IMG/VR virus record: IMGVR_UViG_3300003177_000121
Location: 1-45,220 of that record
Direction: 5' to 3' (one strand)
Length of the DNA: 45,220 bases
Origin: a virus
Part shown: positions 42,863 through 45,220 of the stretch, piece by piece
Position numbering within the stretch: the stretch's first letter is position 1
Layout: each line of letters opens with the position of its first letter
Notes under the pieces: model-generated
Told to the model about the DNA's origin: nothing
Database searches by the model: none
What the model saw: the letters and a program-made list of their open reading frames with translations, nothing else
Program-made: the position numbers and the translations under genes

Positions 42863-44534
42863 TAATAGTGGTATCAAAAGTTACTGGGGCTATATGTCCT
42901 TCAGTATCTATTAATATTTTACTAGCAATATACATATAGCCTAAACTATGGAGTAAATGGTCTGAGTCTACTTTTACATATCTATACTTATCTTCATCAT
43001 CCTTTTGCCTTTGCTTTACCATGCCCCTTAAATGGCTTTTATATATGTCAAGTGGTACTGATCTATTATCAGACTCTTTATCCATATTTTTATCTAAAGA
43101 TGTATTAACAACTAATTTTTCTATGCCTAAAACAGAATCAAATAGTTGCGTTCTATTTACTATTAAATCTACTTCATTAGCCTTAATATTATATAAATCT
43201 TTTTGGTTATCTGAATAATAGCACGTAAAAGCGGGGCCATCAAATATTTCACAGATGTCTTTTGATAATTTTGTTTGTGGCAAAGCATCACAGACTAAAA
43301 CGTTAATAAGATATTTTCTTTGATATTCCATTACTCGTTCTTTTATTAAATCTTCAGATACTGACTCTCTTTTATATATTAATACTGAATTATCTGGACT
43401 TACCCTACCTAGAGTTAGCCAGCATGTTTTACCAAAGTCAATCCCCATACAAAGACTAAACCCTTTAGGCTCCCCAAGGTCATAAGGAATAAATTTAGAA
43501 TCTGTATCAAACATCATATCATTAGAAACATATTCCTTTCCTAGAGCAAAGTTAACAAAGTCAGAATAGCTGCTATAATCGGTCATACCCTTTAATAAAT
43601 CATAAGGAGTTTGAAAGGCTGTGTCAAAAGGATTTACTTGATAACCCGCTACTGCTCTACCTTCATATTTAGCTACCCACTCTCTTGCTGAGTAACTATG
43701 ATAATCTAGTGGCTTTCTACAGCCTTGGCATAGGTATTTAACATCTGAAGGATGTAAATAAGTTAGATCATCTTTAGTTAATTCTTTTAGTGCGAAGTTT
43801 TTTAGCTTTGGATGATCGACTATTATATCATTATCAAATGAATCACTTGTTTCATTCCATTTACCACAATGAGGACATTTTTTTAAAAAAAATTTTTGAT
43901 CTGATAATTCGAACTCTTTTGAAATACCAAATTTAGGTATAGTTGGTGTAGAAAATTTTCTAAATAATTTCCATTTTGAGTGCTGTACTCTAGAACTATA
44001 TTTATTTATTATGTCTAAATCAGAAAAATCTAACTCATCATGTATTAGGATATCAGCTGGAACTGAGATGGCTGTTTTTGCCCCAATGGTTCCTTTTATA
44101 TATAAGTAACTTTTACCTAGCTTTTTTAATTCTTTGCTATCAACATGAGTATCTAGCATTGACTTTAATAATTTTGAATCTGATATAACATCATCAACTC
44201 TGGTGGTAGAAAAATCTAGTGCATTCTTTCTAGTAGGTTGAGTTAATATGGCTGTTAGTGCTTGATTTCTGGCGAGAAAAGCTAGTGCTGATCTTACCAT
44301 AACTTCTGATAAGCCTACTTGAGCGCATTTTTTTACTACAATATTACGAGATTCATCTGCCATAATTTGTTTTTGAAATTCATGGTCATGAAAATTGTAT
44401 GCTACCCCTTTAATCTTAGTATGCTTACAAACCCAATCAGCCTGGTTTAGTTCTGAATCTTTAAATCCATATCTAGAGTTTAGCTCTGATACAAAAGCTT
44501 GAAGATATACATTAGTACTTTTTTCACTTTTCAT
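42855..44534 (-). CDS. Terminase large subunit (lambda gpA-like)
   Basis: This 559-aa protein belongs to the gpA-type terminases. VVKKCAQVGLSEVMVRSALA is the atypical Walker A (lambda has K-x-x-R-V-G-Y-S/T), LIHDELDFSDLD carries Walker B with catalytic Glu, and FSTPTIPKFGISKEFELSDQ is the coupling motif. CPHCGKWNE and YLCQGCRKPLD form a Cys4 zinc element usual in this group. The nuclease starts at CMGIDFGKTCW. It cuts and packages the genome. The first bases lie two past the small subunit's stop. The stop codon falls inside the first 19-bp repeat. Confidence 0.82.
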   Translation of the reverse strand: MKSEKSTNVYLQAFVSELNSRYGFKDSELNQADWVCKHTKIKGVAYNFHDHEFQKQIMADESRNIVVKKCAQVGLSEVMVRSALAFLARNQALTAILTQPTRKNALDFSTTRVDDVISDSKLLKSMLDTHVDSKELKKLGKSYLYIKGTIGAKTAISVPADILIHDELDFSDLDIINKYSSRVQHSKWKLFRKFSTPTIPKFGISKEFELSDQKFFLKKCPHCGKWNETSDSFDNDIIVDHPKLKNFALKELTKDDLTYLHPSDVKYLCQGCRKPLDYHSYSAREWVAKYEGRAVAGYQVNPFDTAFQTPYDLLKGMTDYSSYSDFVNFALGKEYVSNDMMFDTDSKFIPYDLGEPKGFSLCMGIDFGKTCWLTLGRVSPDNSVLIYKRESVSEDLIKERVMEYQRKYLINVLVCDALPQTKLSKDICEIFDGPAFTCYYSDNQKDLYNIKANEVDLIVNRTQLFDSVLGIEKLVVNTSLDKNMDKESDNRSVPLDIYKSHLRGMVKQRQKDDEDKYRYVKVDSDHLLHSLGYMYIASKILIDTEGHIAPVTFDTTIMQ

Positions 44535-44535
44535 G

Positions 44536-44994
44536 TTATACTTCTACTCTAGCATTAAATTTATCTATGACCTTGTCCTTGATCGATGGATCTACTTCAT
44601 CAAGAATAGTAAAAACAGACTCTTTAAAATCTTTGAAAAAATCTTTGAGCTGTATTTAGTAATTGTGTATCATCTGGATTATCTTTTAAATTTGTTTTAA
44701 CTATTTCATAGGCACCTTGAAATTCTGATGTAATTGAAAAGTCTTCTTTAGTCTTCTTTGTTAGATTAAATATTTCCATAAACTCTTTTTGTATTAAAGG
44801 GTCTACTAAATCATTGATAAAAATATTTGTGTCATCTTGTTTAATTTTTTTTATAGCTCTATATTTAAGGATTCATCTACATTTATATTTTTATTTAGCC
44901 TTCGTTCTCGTTCTATTTTAATAAGTTCTTCTGGTTCTATATCGGTTTCTGTCCCTAGTTCTTTTTTTATGTCTGTATATAATGATTTATTCAT
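44536..44994 (-). CDS. Terminase small subunit-like protein (two frameshifts)
   Basis: Three frames together make about 152 aa. They are MNKSLYTDIKKELGTETDIE (from the ATG at 44994, with GGAG eight bases upstream), then IKKIKQDDTNIFINDLVDPL, then FKDFKESVFTILDEVDPSIK to a stop at 44536-44538. The first break needs one more base near 44865; the second needs one T fewer in a T6 run near 44650. The protein is all-helical and charged. The role is inferred from its place directly before terL as first gene of the late operon. Confidence 0.52.
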
Positions 44995-45018
44995 AGCTGA
45001 CTCCATAATTTATAATTA

Positions 45019-45026
45019 TATTTATA
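45019..45026 (-). promoter_or_regulatory. TATAAATA late-promoter-like box before the terminase operon
   Basis: On the minus strand, TATAAATA lies 24 bases ahead of the ATG at 44994, in the only long gap at the head of the late operon. It equals the T4 late consensus. No -35 box occurs at the expected distance. It is probably the main late promoter, read by a sigma that needs only the -10 region. Confidence 0.55.
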
Positions 45027-45060
45027 GTGCAACTAAACTATGGAGTGCCTATAGAATTTT

Positions 45061-45125
45061 GAAAATTTTTTGAAAATTTTTTGAAAATTTTTTGAAAATT
45101 TTTTGAAAATTTTTTGAAAATTTTG
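45061..45125. repeat. Six 11-bp tandem repeats of phased A/T tracts
   Basis: GAAAATTTTTT repeats with starts at 45061, 45072, 45083, 45094, 45105 and 45116 (the last shortened). Each unit holds an AAAATTTT tract, and the 11-base period is close to one helical turn, the geometry that bends DNA. It lies upstream of the late promoter box and next to the 23-bp repeats. Confidence 0.85.
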
Positions 45126-45143
45126 ACAGTTAATATTTGGCAG

Positions 45144-45218
45144 TTTAAATTTATGAAAAAAATTTACTAAAATTTTCTGGTGTTTTTTCTGACAATTTAA
45201 ATTTATGGAAAAAATTTA
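45144..45218. repeat. Pair of 23-bp direct repeats in the control region
   Basis: The repeat begins TTTAAATTTATG and ends AAAAAATTTA; copies lie at 45144-45166 and 45196-45218 and differ at one position. Each is preceded by a GGCA or GACA tetramer. The 52-base spacing is near five helical turns. They could be operator or origin sites; the window ends right after the second copy, so more copies may follow. Confidence 0.75.
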
Positions 45219-45220
45219 TC

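Noticed and set aside
44837-45073. Plus-strand ORF of 78 aa near the right end
   Set aside because: It overlaps the small-terminase text and the promoter region and has a low-complexity Ser/Phe composition.
1-45220. tRNA genes, integrase, or insertion sequences
   Set aside because: No cloverleaf, recombinase or transposase text was recognised in any readable frame.

Overview
The window reads as most of the genome of an AT-rich double-stranded DNA tailed phage with a long non-contractile tail (siphovirus-like), or a prophage of that type. It is cut at the left end inside a helicase gene and at the right end inside a non-coding control region. Genes are tightly packed, and Shine-Dalgarno sites of the AAGGA/GGAG type precede most starts. 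An overlapping Rz/Rz1-like spanin pair points to a Gram-negative host. A low-GC proteobacterial or campylobacterial host would fit, but the sequence does not name it. No tRNA, integrase, CRISPR array or IS element was recognised.

Layout. Bases 1-11213 run rightward and hold DNA metabolism: SNF2-type helicase, sigma-70-like factor, an unknown 314-aa gene, a leader region, a possible ssDNA-binding protein, a MazZ/DUF5664-like nucleotide pyrophosphohydrolase, a 5'-nuclease, a family A DNA polymerase, a thymidylate-synthase-fold enzyme with the dCMP-type Asp, a dCMP deaminase, a DHFR-like gene, a RecU-like nuclease and an SbcD/SbcC (gp47/gp46) pair. Bases 11210-45000 run leftward as the late block, in transcription order: small and large terminase, portal, protease-scaffold, capsid cement, major capsid, head-tail connectors, tail tube, G/GT tail chaperones, a giant tape measure (about 11 kb), tail hub proteins, lysis cassette (holin-like, lysin, spanins) and fibre-like proteins. 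The two blocks converge tail to tail at 11210-11213 with no terminator between them.

Control. A TATAAATA box, like the T4 late promoter, sits before the terminase operon (45019-45026), and a second one sits before the lysis cassette (19448-19455). The phage's own sigma factor lacks most of region 4, so it may read these extended -10-only promoters. Beside the first box lie six 11-bp repeats of phased A/T tracts and a pair of 23-bp direct repeats. A 19-bp repeat array separates terL from the portal gene.

Integrity. About twenty genes are broken by one-base frameshifts, mostly in A or T runs, which looks like long-read consensus error or decay. Separately, several replication genes have lost a block of roughly 15-35 codons exactly at a conserved core: sigma region 4.2, polymerase motif A, the SbcC P-loop, the SbcC segment after Walker B, and the SbcD N-terminus. 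Homopolymer error does not explain those losses, and they are the most puzzling signal here. Frameshifted genes are listed by their open segments, with the join described.
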